This document shows, piece by piece, positions 35,596 to 44,142 of a DNA stretch of 64,000 nt (within the stretch, counting starts at the first letter, position 1; each line of letters begins with the position of its first letter). Origin of the DNA: CAZHTS01 sp964535315 (GTDB lineage: Bacteria; Chloroflexota; Anaerolineae; Anaerolineales; Anaerolineaceae); assembly GCA_964535315.1 (NCBI GenBank), contig CAZHTS010000015.1, positions 1 to 64,000 on the forward strand, read 5' to 3'. A model generated the notes under the pieces. It searched no databases, had not been told where the DNA came from, and saw nothing but the letters and a program-made list of their open reading frames with translations. Made by a program: the position numbers and the translations under genes.

Positions 35596-37003
35596 GGTGC
35601 ACCATGCGGCGCGTCCCGGCGCTCAAGCCAAAAGGCTGCGCCAGGCGAAAACCCGGCACCCAGACGATCTCCTCGCCGGCGCACACAATCGGCCACCCCG
35701 CCCGCGCCCGGCGCGGCAGGTGCTCGTTCACCCATAGATCCGACAGTTTCAGCGAATGGCCGCCCAGCCCGAGGGCCGCAATCCGGTCGCCGGGGCGAAA
35801 GGTGCGCAGCGTCAGTTCCCCCGCCAGCCGGTCGCCATCCAGCCAGGCATGATATCGGCCGGCGACCGGAGGTGGTAATTTGCCCAGCGCATCACCCACC
35901 AGCGCCTCGCTCTCCAGCACCCAGCCGCCCGGCAGCGTCACCCGCCCGGGGACGGGCAACGTCCACACCGTCCCAGGCGCGAGCTGCGGCCAATCTTCGA
36001 CCGGCAGCGCCGCATCATCTTCGGCCAGCAGCACGCGCCCCCCTTCCAGAGACAGGCGCAGGCCCTGCACCAGTTCGACCGTACGCCCACCCCCGGCCGC
36101 AGCCACAAAATTCACGCCACGTTCGATGCACGCAAAATCCACGTCGCGCAACGCCGGGCGCAGCAGCCCCACCGCCCGGCGCAGCACACCGCGCTGCAAC
36201 CCCAGCGGCAAATCCCGCAGCGCCGCATGTTCCAGCAGCACACAGCCGCTCTTCTGTAGCGGAGCACACGCCGCCCAGGCCTGCTCGACCTGGGCTTCTA
36301 AAACGGCATGATCGCCGGCCAACGCCTGCGCCATCCGCCACAGCACCGTCTTGACCTGCGGATTATAGTCCTGCAAATACGGGATTAATTCGTGCCGCAG
36401 GCGGTTGCGAAAAAAGGTCGTGTCGGCGTTGCTGGCGTCCCACAGGGGTTCCAGCCCGTACGTCTGGCAATGCGCCAGCACCTCGCCGCGCCAGCAGCTC
36501 AACAGCGGGCGCACCAGCGGCAGGCTGGCGTCCCACTCCGCCAACACGGCGCGGCAGGCCATACCCTTCAAACCGGCCAGCCCCGCCCCGCGCAGCAGGT
36601 GCATCAACACCGTCTCGACCTGATCGTCGGCGGTGTGCCCGACCGCCACCGCCTGAGCGCCCAACCGGCGCGCCGTTGTAAACAGGAAACGATAACGCCC
36701 GCGCCGGGCGGCTTCTTCCAGCGAACGCCGTTCGGCCTGTGCCTGCGCTGCCACGTCCTCGCCGCCCAGCATAAAAGCCAGCCCGCGCTGCCGTGCAAAT
36801 TCCGCCACCCGCTGCGCATCGGCCCCGGCTTCGGGACGCAGCCCATGATTGAAGTGCGCCACGACCACATTCCACCCGCCGCGCTGCAACACATCCAACA
36901 AACACAGGCTGTCTGGCCCCCCGGAGACCCCCACCACCACCGGCGTATCCCCATCCAGACCACATTCCTGCCGCGCCACCTGCGCCAATCGTTCGAGATC
37001 CAT
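35546..37003 (-). CDS. tilS: tRNA(Ile)-lysidine synthetase
   Basis: 485 residues from the ATG at 37001-37003. The N-type ATP pyrophosphatase domain has the PP-loop VSGGPDS, HFNHGLRP, and GHTADDQVETVLMHLLRGAGLAGLKGM; the lysidine-synthetase C-terminal part includes RTFRPGDRI and DLWVNEHLPRRARAGWPIVC. It converts the wobble C of tRNA-Ile(CAU) to lysidine, an essential step for AUA decoding. A TATAAT six bases before the ATG suggests a leaderless transcript; an upstream in-frame start eleven codons earlier is less likely. Confidence 0.95.
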   Translation of the reverse strand: MDLERLAQVARQECGLDGDTPVVVGVSGGPDSLCLLDVLQRGGWNVVVAHFNHGLRPEAGADAQRVAEFARQRGLAFMLGGEDVAAQAQAERRSLEEAARRGRYRFLFTTARRLGAQAVAVGHTADDQVETVLMHLLRGAGLAGLKGMACRAVLAEWDASLPLVRPLLSCWRGEVLAHCQTYGLEPLWDASNADTTFFRNRLRHELIPYLQDYNPQVKTVLWRMAQALAGDHAVLEAQVEQAWAACAPLQKSGCVLLEHAALRDLPLGLQRGVLRRAVGLLRPALRDVDFACIERGVNFVAAAGGGRTVELVQGLRLSLEGGRVLLAEDDAALPVEDWPQLAPGTVWTLPVPGRVTLPGGWVLESEALVGDALGKLPPPVAGRYHAWLDGDRLAGELTLRTFRPGDRIAALGLGGHSLKLSDLWVNEHLPRRARAGWPIVCAGEEIVWVPGFRLAQPFGLSAGTRRMVHLRLERQDWPERSTGAI

Positions 37004-37009
37004 ACCTGC

Positions 37010-37015
37010 ATTATA
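37010..37015 (-). promoter_or_regulatory. -10 box placed for a leaderless tilS transcript
   Basis: TATAAT on the minus strand with only GCAGGT between it and the ATG. Transcription would begin at or next to the start codon. Confidence 0.55.
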
Positions 37016-37212
37016 CCCCTTCCATCGTTCAGACAAGACAACCGCCGGGGTGAGGAGCCAGACGCTCCGCCCGGCCCGCTTCCCACCGGAGCGGGGCAGA
37101 CTCCTGGGACGAAGCGTTATAAAAATTGGCCTTTCTGGCGGCTACAGATGCCCGCCAACTGTGTATGGGCGCTCCAACAATCGCTGCCGCGGTTTTAACC
37201 CGCCGCGGGTAC

Positions 37213-37241
37213 TTGCACTACACGCATCTTTATGCTAGACT
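37213..37241 (+). promoter_or_regulatory. Promoter of the CpaE-like/sirtuin/kinase operon
   Basis: -35 TTGCAC (37213-37218), 17-bp spacer, -10 TAGACT (37236-37241), 28 bp before the ATG at 37270. Upstream, 37016-37212 holds no gene; it contains a CCGCGG inverted repeat (37187-37192 / 37203-37208). Confidence 0.75.
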
Positions 37242-37269
37242 GACTTAAACACAACAAGGACCGGGGATT

Positions 37270-38439
37270 ATGGCAGAAAAAATTTTGATCGCAGATGATG
37301 ATCTTGAGACCCTGCGCCTTGTGGGGCTGATGCTCCAACGTCAGGGATACGAAATCGTTGCCGCACAAAATGGTACCCAGGCGCTCAACCAGGCCCGCGC
37401 CGAGTCACCCGACCTGATTATCATTGACGTGATGATGCCAGACGTGGATGGATATGAGGTCACCCGTAAACTCCGCCAGGAACCGGGTACGGCCAACACC
37501 CCGATTTTGATGTTTACCGCCAAAAGCCAGGTGGACGATAAAGTCGCCGGTTATGAAGCGGGGGTAGACGACTACCTGACCAAGCCCATCCATCCCGCCG
37601 AACTGGCCGCCCACATTCGCGCCCTGCTGGCGCGCGCCAAATCACGCGGCGGCAGCGCCGGAGCGGGCGCCGAGGCAATGAAACCGCGCGGTTACACCAT
37701 CGGCGTCACCGCCGCCAAAGGTGGCCTGGGCGTCTCCACCATCGCCCTCAACCTGGCGCTGCAATACTATATGAAACACAAAGGCGAAGTCATCGCCGCC
37801 GAGCTGCGCCCGGGCCAGGGGACATGGGGGATCGAGTTGGGCTACACCAACCCGGAAACGCTCACCAAACTGTTGAACTTGAAACCCAACGCTATTACCG
37901 CCTCTGTGCTGGAAAACGAACTGGTGCGCACCTCATTTGGCATCCGGCTCTTGCTTGCCTCGCACCAGACCAAAGACACCAACCTGCTGCCCGGCGCCAA
38001 CGCACAACTTGAAACCATCTTGCAGTTATTGCCCCAGATGGCCTCGCCGGTTATTCTCGACATCGGCACCAACACCCAGCCCGGTTACGAGCGCATTCTG
38101 TCCCTGTGCCAGGAAGTCATCCTGGTGGTCGAGCCGCAACCCGCCACCGTACAGCGCACCCGTGTGCTGGTCAATGAACTGGCCGAAAAGGGATTTGGCA
38201 AATCCAAGGTGCTGTCGGTGGTCGTTCTCAACCGCATCCGCGCCGATATCCAGCTCTCCGCCGCCCAGGTGCAGGAAACACTGGGCCATAGTGTGGTACA
38301 GGTCATCCCGCCGGCCCCCGAACAGTCTTACCAGGCCGCCATGCGCTCACTGCCCATCACACTGATCCAGCCCGAGGGCCTGCTGGCGCAGCAATTTGCC
38401 CGCCTGACCGAAGCCATCGCCCAACACATCGCCCGATGA
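37270..38439 (+). CDS. Receiver domain fused to CpaE/MinD-like ATPase
   Basis: 389 residues. Receiver domain at 1-125 with DDD (9-11), phospho-acceptor Asp in LIIIDVMMPDVDGYE and TKPIHP; then a ParA/MinD-type domain from about 138 with deviant Walker A VTAAKGGLGVST, VILDIGTNTQPGYE and EVILVVEPQPATVQR. This is the CpaE arrangement linked to pilus assembly and polar localisation, but no pilus genes are near. Several active-site positions of ParA (for example the Asp in DTAG) differ, reading DIGT. Overlaps the sirtuin gene by 4 bp. Confidence 0.88.
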   Translation: MAEKILIADDDLETLRLVGLMLQRQGYEIVAAQNGTQALNQARAESPDLIIIDVMMPDVDGYEVTRKLRQEPGTANTPILMFTAKSQVDDKVAGYEAGVDDYLTKPIHPAELAAHIRALLARAKSRGGSAGAGAEAMKPRGYTIGVTAAKGGLGVSTIALNLALQYYMKHKGEVIAAELRPGQGTWGIELGYTNPETLTKLLNLKPNAITASVLENELVRTSFGIRLLLASHQTKDTNLLPGANAQLETILQLLPQMASPVILDIGTNTQPGYERILSLCQEVILVVEPQPATVQRTRVLVNELAEKGFGKSKVLSVVVLNRIRADIQLSAAQVQETLGHSVVQVIPPAPEQSYQAAMRSLPITLIQPEGLLAQQFARLTEAIAQHIAR

Positions 38440-39200
38440 GCGTTTCTGCGCCTGACCAGATCGTCGCAACGGCCGCCAGCCTGCTCCGCTCTGCCCGCCA
38501 TGCCGTCGCCCTCACCGGCGCCGGCATCTCCACCCCCTCCGGCATTCCCGATTTTCGCTCGCACAACACCGGGCTGTGGGAGCACGACGACCCCATGCAG
38601 GTCGCCTCGCTCACCGCTTTCCGCACCCGCCCGCAGGTCTTCTTTAACTGGCTGCGCCCGCTGGCAAAAAGTATGTGGACCGCCCAACCCAACCCGGCGC
38701 ACGTTGCCCTGGCCGAACTGGAGCGCGCCGGCTACCTCAAGGCGCTCATCACCCAGAACATCGACGGCCTGCACCAGCGCGCCGGCTCACGCACCGTCAT
38801 CGAGGTTCACGGCTCGATGAACACCTTCACCTGCCCGCAATGCCACTGCACCTACTCCGGCCCGGATCTCTACCCCGTCTTCATCGACCGGCAAGAGATT
38901 CCTCACTGCGCCCACTGCGAGAGCATCCTCAAACCCGATATCGTCATGTTCGAGGAGATGTTACCGCGGCAGGCCTGGCACGCCGCCAGCGAACACAGCT
39001 TGCAAGCCGACCTGATGCTGGTGGTCGGCTCGGCCCTCACCGTCACCCCCGCCAGCCTGCTGCCCACCTATACCCTCCGCCAGGGCGGTCGCCTGATCAT
39101 CAACACCTTCTCCCCCACCGGGCTGGACGACCGCGCCGATCTGCTCCTGCCTTACGACGTGGCTGAAATTCTGCCGCTGATCGCCGCCAGACTGTTATGA
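38436..39200 (+). CDS. SIR2-family NAD-dependent protein deacylase
   Basis: 254-residue sirtuin: TGAGISTPSGIPDFRS for NAD binding, TQNIDGLHQRAG, catalytic His in EVHGSM, a four-Cys zinc site (CPQC and CAHC), and late VGSALTVTPAS. Removes acyl groups from lysines using NAD+. It lies between the CpaE-like regulator and a GAF histidine kinase, with ATGA overlaps at both ends, an unusual setting that suggests acylation control linked to that signalling pathway. Confidence 0.94.
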   Translation: MSVSAPDQIVATAASLLRSARHAVALTGAGISTPSGIPDFRSHNTGLWEHDDPMQVASLTAFRTRPQVFFNWLRPLAKSMWTAQPNPAHVALAELERAGYLKALITQNIDGLHQRAGSRTVIEVHGSMNTFTCPQCHCTYSGPDLYPVFIDRQEIPHCAHCESILKPDIVMFEEMLPRQAWHAASEHSLQADLMLVVGSALTVTPASLLPTYTLRQGGRLIINTFSPTGLDDRADLLLPYDVAEILPLIAARLL

Positions 39201-40390
39201 CCCACACCTCGCTTGCCCACACCCTGCGCTCTTACGAGCAATTGATAGAAATTGCTCGCGACCTGGCCGCCACCCTCGATCTAGACGCCCTGTTGCAGCG
39301 CATCACCCAGGTCGCCATCGAACTGACCGACGCCGAGGCCGCCTCCATCCTGCTCTACGACGAGAAGAAAAACGAACTCTTCTTCCGCACCGCCACCAAC
39401 GCCAACAACGAAGCGCTGATGCAGGAAATCATCGTCCCACCCGAGAGCCTGGCCGGATGGGTCGTCGCCCACCGCCAACCACTCAACGTCAGCGACGTCC
39501 ACCAGGACACCCGTTTCTTCAAGCAGGTAGAACAGACCCTCGCCTACACCACCCGCTCACTGATCGCCGTGCCGATGATCGTCAAGGACAAACTGATCGG
39601 TGTGCTGGAAGTGCTCAACAAGAAAGCCGGCGCCTTCACCTGCTCCGACCAGGAATTGCTCGTCGTCCTGGGCGCACAGGCCGCCGTCGCCATCCAGAAC
39701 TCGCGCCTCTTCCAGCAATCCGACCTGATCTCCGAACTGGTGCACGAACTGCGCACCCCGCTCATGTCCATGAACGCTGTCGCCTACCTGCTCGCCCAAC
39801 CCCAGGTCAGCGACGAGCAACGCCTGGCGCTGGCCGACACCCTGCAAAAAGAGACCCAGCGGCTCAACGAACTGAGCACCAACTTCCTCGACCTGGCCCG
39901 CCTGGAATCGGGCCGCACCACGTTCGCCTTCAGCCGCTGCGAGTTGAACCCGCTCATCGACGAATGCCTCCAGTCTTTTCGCGCCCGTTTCGCCGGAAGT
40001 GGGCTGAAACTGGAGACCGCCCTGGCTCCCGACCTGCCCCAGTTCAACGCCGACCGCGCCAAGATCAAACAGGTGCTCTACAACCTGCTGAGCAACGCCA
40101 TTAAGTACAATCGCCCGCAGGGACAGATCACCCTGCGCTCCTGGTACGAGCAGCGCAGGGTATGTTTCTCGGTAGAAGACAGCGGCGTGGGCATGTCGCC
40201 CCAGGATGTCGAACGGCTGTTTGAAAAATTTTTCCGCGCCAGCCACACCGAACAAAATACCAGCGGCAGCGGGTTGGGGCTCTCCATCTGCAAGCGGCTG
40301 GTCGAAGGACACGGCGGTGAAATCCGCGTGCAGAGCACACTGGGCGAAGGAACGACCTTTACCGTCTACCTGCCGTGTGAAACCTCATAG
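39197..40390 (+). CDS. GAF-domain histidine kinase
   Basis: 397 residues, cytosolic. GAF domain (about 15-165, with AASILLYDEKKNELFFR and a final AAVAIQNSRLF helix), DHp helix with H-box LVHELRTPLMSMNA (His183), and an ATPase domain with LYNLLSNAIKYN, DSGVGMSPQDVERLFEKFFRA and GSGLGLSICKRLVEGHGG. Probably phosphorylates the receiver of the CpaE-like protein encoded first in this operon. Ends with a 6-bp convergent overlap with the DegV gene. Confidence 0.94.
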   Translation: MTHTSLAHTLRSYEQLIEIARDLAATLDLDALLQRITQVAIELTDAEAASILLYDEKKNELFFRTATNANNEALMQEIIVPPESLAGWVVAHRQPLNVSDVHQDTRFFKQVEQTLAYTTRSLIAVPMIVKDKLIGVLEVLNKKAGAFTCSDQELLVVLGAQAAVAIQNSRLFQQSDLISELVHELRTPLMSMNAVAYLLAQPQVSDEQRLALADTLQKETQRLNELSTNFLDLARLESGRTTFAFSRCELNPLIDECLQSFRARFAGSGLKLETALAPDLPQFNADRAKIKQVLYNLLSNAIKYNRPQGQITLRSWYEQRRVCFSVEDSGVGMSPQDVERLFEKFFRASHTEQNTSGSGLGLSICKRLVEGHGGEIRVQSTLGEGTTFTVYLPCETS

Positions 40391-41248
40391 CAGCCCGGCG
40401 AAGAGCTCTAACGGCGCCACGCCCAGCCCCACCAGCCCCGGCCCGGTGTGCGCCCCCAACACCGGCGCAATCGCCGTCACCGCCTCAAAGCGGCACTCGA
40501 ACAATGAGGCCATTCTCTCGCGCAGCAGTTCTACCCCCTCCAGGTTGTTGCCATGCAGCAGTTGTACCCGCAGGGCGCTGCCCGCCGGATAGATGCCCGC
40601 CACCACATCGCCGATGCGTTGGATGGCGCGTTTGAAGGTGATCTCCTGCGCATAGGGGGTATACGTCCCGTGCTCTTTTTCCACGCCGATGATCGGTTTG
40701 ATGTTGAGCAGCGAAGCCAACAGGCCCTTGAGATGGCTGATCCGTCCGCCGTGGATCAGGTATTTGAGCGTCGGGAGTGTAAAGAGCCCTTCGCTCTGGG
40801 CGCGCAGTTTTTCCAACAGGGCCAGAATCTGTTCCAGCGACCAGCCGGCCTGCGCCGCCAGCGCCGCCGCCTGCACCTGCCAGCCCTCGGGCACCGAAAG
40901 GGTCATCGTATCGAAAATGGTCACGTTGGCCTCCGGCACCATCGCCGCCCCCAGGCGCGCCGAATTGACCGTCCCGCTCAAACCAGAAGAAATGTGAATG
41001 GAAAGAATGTCCGGGTCGGTGTGCGCCAGGTTGCGATAGAGTTCGGCGAAATCACCCGCCGAAGGTTGCGAGGTGATCGGATAGCTCTCGGTTTCCGACA
41101 ACATACGGTAGAAATCTTCGGGCTGCAAATCCACCCCGCTTTGATAGGTGCGCTCTTCCAGGGTGATACGCAGCGGGGCGAAATGGACATCCAGGCCCGC
41201 CAACTGTCCCCGGGACAGGTCGGCCCCTCGATCGGTTACAATCTTCAT
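40385..41248 (-). CDS. DegV-family fatty-acid-binding protein
   Basis: 287 residues. DegV marks are VTDRGADLSRGQ, TSQPSAGDFAELY, the SIHISSGLSGTVNSA loop that contacts the fatty-acid carboxylate, and LKYLIHGGRISHLKGLLASLLNIKPII. Such proteins (FakB-type) carry fatty acids to a kinase for lipid synthesis; no FakA is near. AGGAGAAGGAAG precedes the ATG. It is 26 bp after mutL on the same strand. Confidence 0.94.
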   Translation of the reverse strand: MKIVTDRGADLSRGQLAGLDVHFAPLRITLEERTYQSGVDLQPEDFYRMLSETESYPITSQPSAGDFAELYRNLAHTDPDILSIHISSGLSGTVNSARLGAAMVPEANVTIFDTMTLSVPEGWQVQAAALAAQAGWSLEQILALLEKLRAQSEGLFTLPTLKYLIHGGRISHLKGLLASLLNIKPIIGVEKEHGTYTPYAQEITFKRAIQRIGDVVAGIYPAGSALRVQLLHGNNLEGVELLRERMASLFECRFEAVTAIAPVLGAHTGPGLVGLGVAPLELFAGLL

Positions 41249-41274
41249 CTTCCTTCTCCTGTGAATAGGTTGGT

Positions 41275-43050
41275 CTAGCGGCTGCCTCGCCGCCCAAACT
41301 GGCGTTCTAATAAATCGACCGAGAGATGAATCATGGTAGGCCGGCCGTGGGGACAGGTGCGCGGCGACTGGCAGGCTTCCAGATCCTGCAACAGCGCCCG
41401 CTGCTCTTCCACCGAAAGGATTTGCCCCGCCTTGACCGCCGCCCGCTTACACACCCGCGCCGCGATGCGTTCTTCCACCTCGGCCTGCAACGGAGTCTCG
41501 TCCTCCTCAAAATCTTCAACCACCACCCGCACAGCCGCCACCGGATCGACGCCGCTAAAGATGGCCGGTATCGAGCGCACCCGGAAGGTCGCCGGGCCAA
41601 ACGGCTCCACCAGAAAACCCAGCTGTTCCAATACCCCCAATTGTTCCTGAAACAGTGACGCACTTTGCGGCGCAAGCTGGAACATCACTGCTTCCAACAA
41701 CGCCTGACCCGGCAAACGGCTTGCCTGCTGGCGTAATAATTTTTCAAACAGCACCCGTTCATGAGCGGCGTGCTGGTCGATCAGGTACAGCCCGTCCGGG
41801 CCCTCGGCCACCAGATAGGTGGCGCCCACCTGGCCGATCAGGCGCAGCAACGGCAGCGAACCCGACGGCGGAGCGACCGGCGCCGGCGCCGGGGCAGTGG
41901 GGGCAAGCAGCGCTTCGGCCTCGGCCGCCAACGCCGCCGCTTCAAACGCCAGGCCCGGCTGCGTCTCACTGCGCGCCTGCGCCGCCATTTCCCAGGCGGG
42001 GTCAAAGGTCAGCGGGTGCGTTTCTGGCCGCCAGGCAGGCAGGTTGACCTGCGGCACGGGCGAATGCGCCAGCAAGGCGCGCCGCACCCCACGCTGCACG
42101 CTGCCAAACACCCTTTCCTGCTCGCGGAAACGCACTTCGGCCTTGGCCGGGTGGACGTTCACGTCCACCGCTTCGGGATCCAACTGCACGAACAACACCG
42201 CCAGCGGGTAACGCCCGACCATCAGCAGGGTATGATAGGCCTGTAACAACGCCGCGCTCAGCGCCGTATCCTGCACCCAGCGCCCGTTAATGAAAAAGGT
42301 GATCTCGCGCCGGTTCGAACGCGTCAACGACACCGGGCTGATATACCCGCCCAGTTGGATCGTCTCGTCTTCCGTCAGCAGCACCTCGAGCATCTGGCGC
42401 GCCACGTCCACGCCGTACAGACTGGCCAACACTTCGCGCCGGTCGCCGTTTCCGCTGGTTTGCAGCGCCGGCTTGCCGTCCTGCCACAGTTGAAAGCGCA
42501 CCTGCGGATAGGCCAGGGCGTAACGTGTCACCAACGCCTCCACCTGCTGGCGCTCGGTGGCGTCGCGCTTCAAAAACTTCAGCCGCGCCGGGACGTTATA
42601 AAACAAATCCTCGACCCGCACCACCGTGCCGGCCGGCGCTCCGGCCGCTTCCACCCGGCTCGCCGCGCCGCCCTCCACCACCAGCCGTCCCCCCGTTTCG
42701 GCCTGGGCGTGGTGCGAGGTCAACGTCAGGCGCGACACCGAACCGATCGAAGCCAGCGCCTCGCCGCGGAAACCCAACGTGGTGATGTGAAATAAATCTT
42801 CTGCGCTGCGCAATTTGCTGGTGGCATGTCGCGCCACCGCCAGCGACAGTTCGTCCGCCGGTATGCCCATGCCATCGTCCGCCACCTCGATCAGACGTTG
42901 CCCCGCCCCCTCAATCCGGATCACAATATGCCGCGAGCCGGCGTCCAACGCATTCTCGAGCAGTTCCTTAACCACCGAAGCCGGGCGTTCTACGACCTCG
43001 CCGGCGGCAATTTGTGAAGCGACCTCATCAGATAAAAGCTGAATCGTCAT
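41275..43050 (-). CDS. mutL: DNA mismatch repair protein MutL (endonuclease type)
   Basis: 591 residues. GHKL ATPase at the N-terminus with IAAGEVVERPASVVKELLENALDAG, DDGMGIP, RHATSKL and TLGFRGEALASI. The C-terminal dimerisation domain keeps the metal-binding endonuclease motif DQHA-x2-E-x4-E (DQHAAHERVLFE) and a CPHGRPT segment, so it should nick DNA, as expected in bacteria without MutH. A Pro/Ala linker joins the halves. TATAAT lies eight bases before the ATG, predicting a transcript with little or no leader. No mutS in view. Confidence 0.96.
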   Translation of the reverse strand: MTIQLLSDEVASQIAAGEVVERPASVVKELLENALDAGSRHIVIRIEGAGQRLIEVADDGMGIPADELSLAVARHATSKLRSAEDLFHITTLGFRGEALASIGSVSRLTLTSHHAQAETGGRLVVEGGAASRVEAAGAPAGTVVRVEDLFYNVPARLKFLKRDATERQQVEALVTRYALAYPQVRFQLWQDGKPALQTSGNGDRREVLASLYGVDVARQMLEVLLTEDETIQLGGYISPVSLTRSNRREITFFINGRWVQDTALSAALLQAYHTLLMVGRYPLAVLFVQLDPEAVDVNVHPAKAEVRFREQERVFGSVQRGVRRALLAHSPVPQVNLPAWRPETHPLTFDPAWEMAAQARSETQPGLAFEAAALAAEAEALLAPTAPAPAPVAPPSGSLPLLRLIGQVGATYLVAEGPDGLYLIDQHAAHERVLFEKLLRQQASRLPGQALLEAVMFQLAPQSASLFQEQLGVLEQLGFLVEPFGPATFRVRSIPAIFSGVDPVAAVRVVVEDFEEDETPLQAEVEERIAARVCKRAAVKAGQILSVEEQRALLQDLEACQSPRTCPHGRPTMIHLSVDLLERQFGRRGSR

Positions 43051-43058
43051 ACACCTTG

Positions 43059-43107
43059 ATTATAACCCGTCCTGCGAATTGACACCACTTCCGATCTGAT
43101 TTAGACT
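43059..43107. promoter_or_regulatory. Divergent promoters for mutL and the HAD gene, both near leaderless
   Basis: Plus strand: TTGACA (43079-43084), 17-bp spacer, TAGACT (43102-43107), then only 7 nt to the HAD ATG (43115). Minus strand: TATAAT (43064-43059), then 8 nt (including AAGGTG) to the mutL ATG (43050). Confidence 0.75.
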
Positions 43108-43114
43108 CAAGCGG

Positions 43115-43762
43115 ATGAAACCTACCTTGCTCTTCTTCGATCTCGACGATACCCTCTACCCGCCCACCTCGGGTGTCTGGCAGGCCATTCGCGCCCGCAT
43201 CGAACAATACATGCGCGAACGCATGGGCATTCCCCCTGCACAGATTTCCGCCATGCGCCAGGAATTCATGCTCGCTTATGGCACCACGCTGCGCGGGCTC
43301 CAGGCCACCTACAAGATCGACGCTCAGGAATATCTGGATTTCGTCCACGACGTGCCGCTGGCGCAATTCATCGCCCCCAGCCCGGCGCTCGCCGCCCTGC
43401 TCGGGCGTTACCCGCAGCGCAAGGTCATCTTCACCAACGCCGACACCGCCCACGCCCGCCGCGTCCTGAAAGTCTTGCAGTTGAGCGAACACTTCGAACA
43501 GATCATCGACGTGCGCGACATCAGCCCCTACTGCAAACCGATGCCGCCCGCCTTTGAGATTGCCCTGCGCCTGGCCGGCAGCCCCGACCCGCAAACGTGC
43601 GCCCTGATCGACGACTCGTTCGCCAACATCTGCGCCGCCCACCAGCTAGGCTGGCAGACCGTCCTGGTCAACGCCCGGCGCGACCCCGAGCTTGCCGCCT
43701 GCGGCCCGCAAATCGATCACCTGCTGGAACTGCCTTCCGTTTTACCCGTGGAGGCCCCATGA
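43115..43762 (+). CDS. HAD-family hydrolase (pyrimidine 5'-nucleotidase type)
   Basis: 215 residues with HAD motif I FFDLDDTLYP (nucleophile Asp9), motif II FTNAD, motif III Lys in PYCKPMP and motif IV LIDDSFANI. Similarity in length and in the YGTTLRGL cap-domain motif is to the SDT1/PHM8-like pyrimidine 5'-nucleotidase group, which removes phosphate from UMP/CMP. The real substrate is unproven. Followed by a small membrane-protein gene with an ATGA overlap. Confidence 0.88.
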   Translation: MKPTLLFFDLDDTLYPPTSGVWQAIRARIEQYMRERMGIPPAQISAMRQEFMLAYGTTLRGLQATYKIDAQEYLDFVHDVPLAQFIAPSPALAALLGRYPQRKVIFTNADTAHARRVLKVLQLSEHFEQIIDVRDISPYCKPMPPAFEIALRLAGSPDPQTCALIDDSFANICAAHQLGWQTVLVNARRDPELAACGPQIDHLLELPSVLPVEAP

Positions 43763-44046
43763 ACGCCATTTCCTTAGCCGGCTGGATCATTCTGGCCTTT
43801 GTCGTCATCCTGTTCGTTGCCCTCAACTACTGGCTCTTTTCTGCTTTACGGCAGCGCCGTCACCCCGGCTCTTCTTCCCTGTGGGATGGTCTCAAACAGA
43901 CCGGCTCGCCGTGGAAAAAGGAAGACGAGGGCTGGGCCGAGCTATCGCGCCGGGTGACCGCCCTGCGCCAGGGCGCGCCGCCCGAGAGCAACGCCCCGCG
44001 GCGCTCACCCTCACCGCCTGCCCTCGACGATGACGACGACGATTGA
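43759..44046 (+). CDS. Small single-pass membrane protein with acidic tail
   Basis: 95 residues starting at the ATG that overlaps the HAD stop (ATGA). One N-terminal membrane helix (about 7-29), basic RQRRHP after it, then a polar segment with SLWDGLKQTG and a tail of six Asp residues. I do not recognise a family. The coupling to the nucleotidase gene suggests joint expression, not necessarily joint function. Confidence 0.75.
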   Translation: MNAISLAGWIILAFVVILFVALNYWLFSALRQRRHPGSSSLWDGLKQTGSPWKKEDEGWAELSRRVTALRQGAPPESNAPRRSPSPPALDDDDDD

Positions 44047-44142
44047 ACGGCTCTAATGCCAGATTAACCATTGCGTGATAAGCTTTCTTACAAATTGGCT
44101 CCGCAAGGTGTCATTCGAATTGTGTTTGCTCAGGAGTACGAA

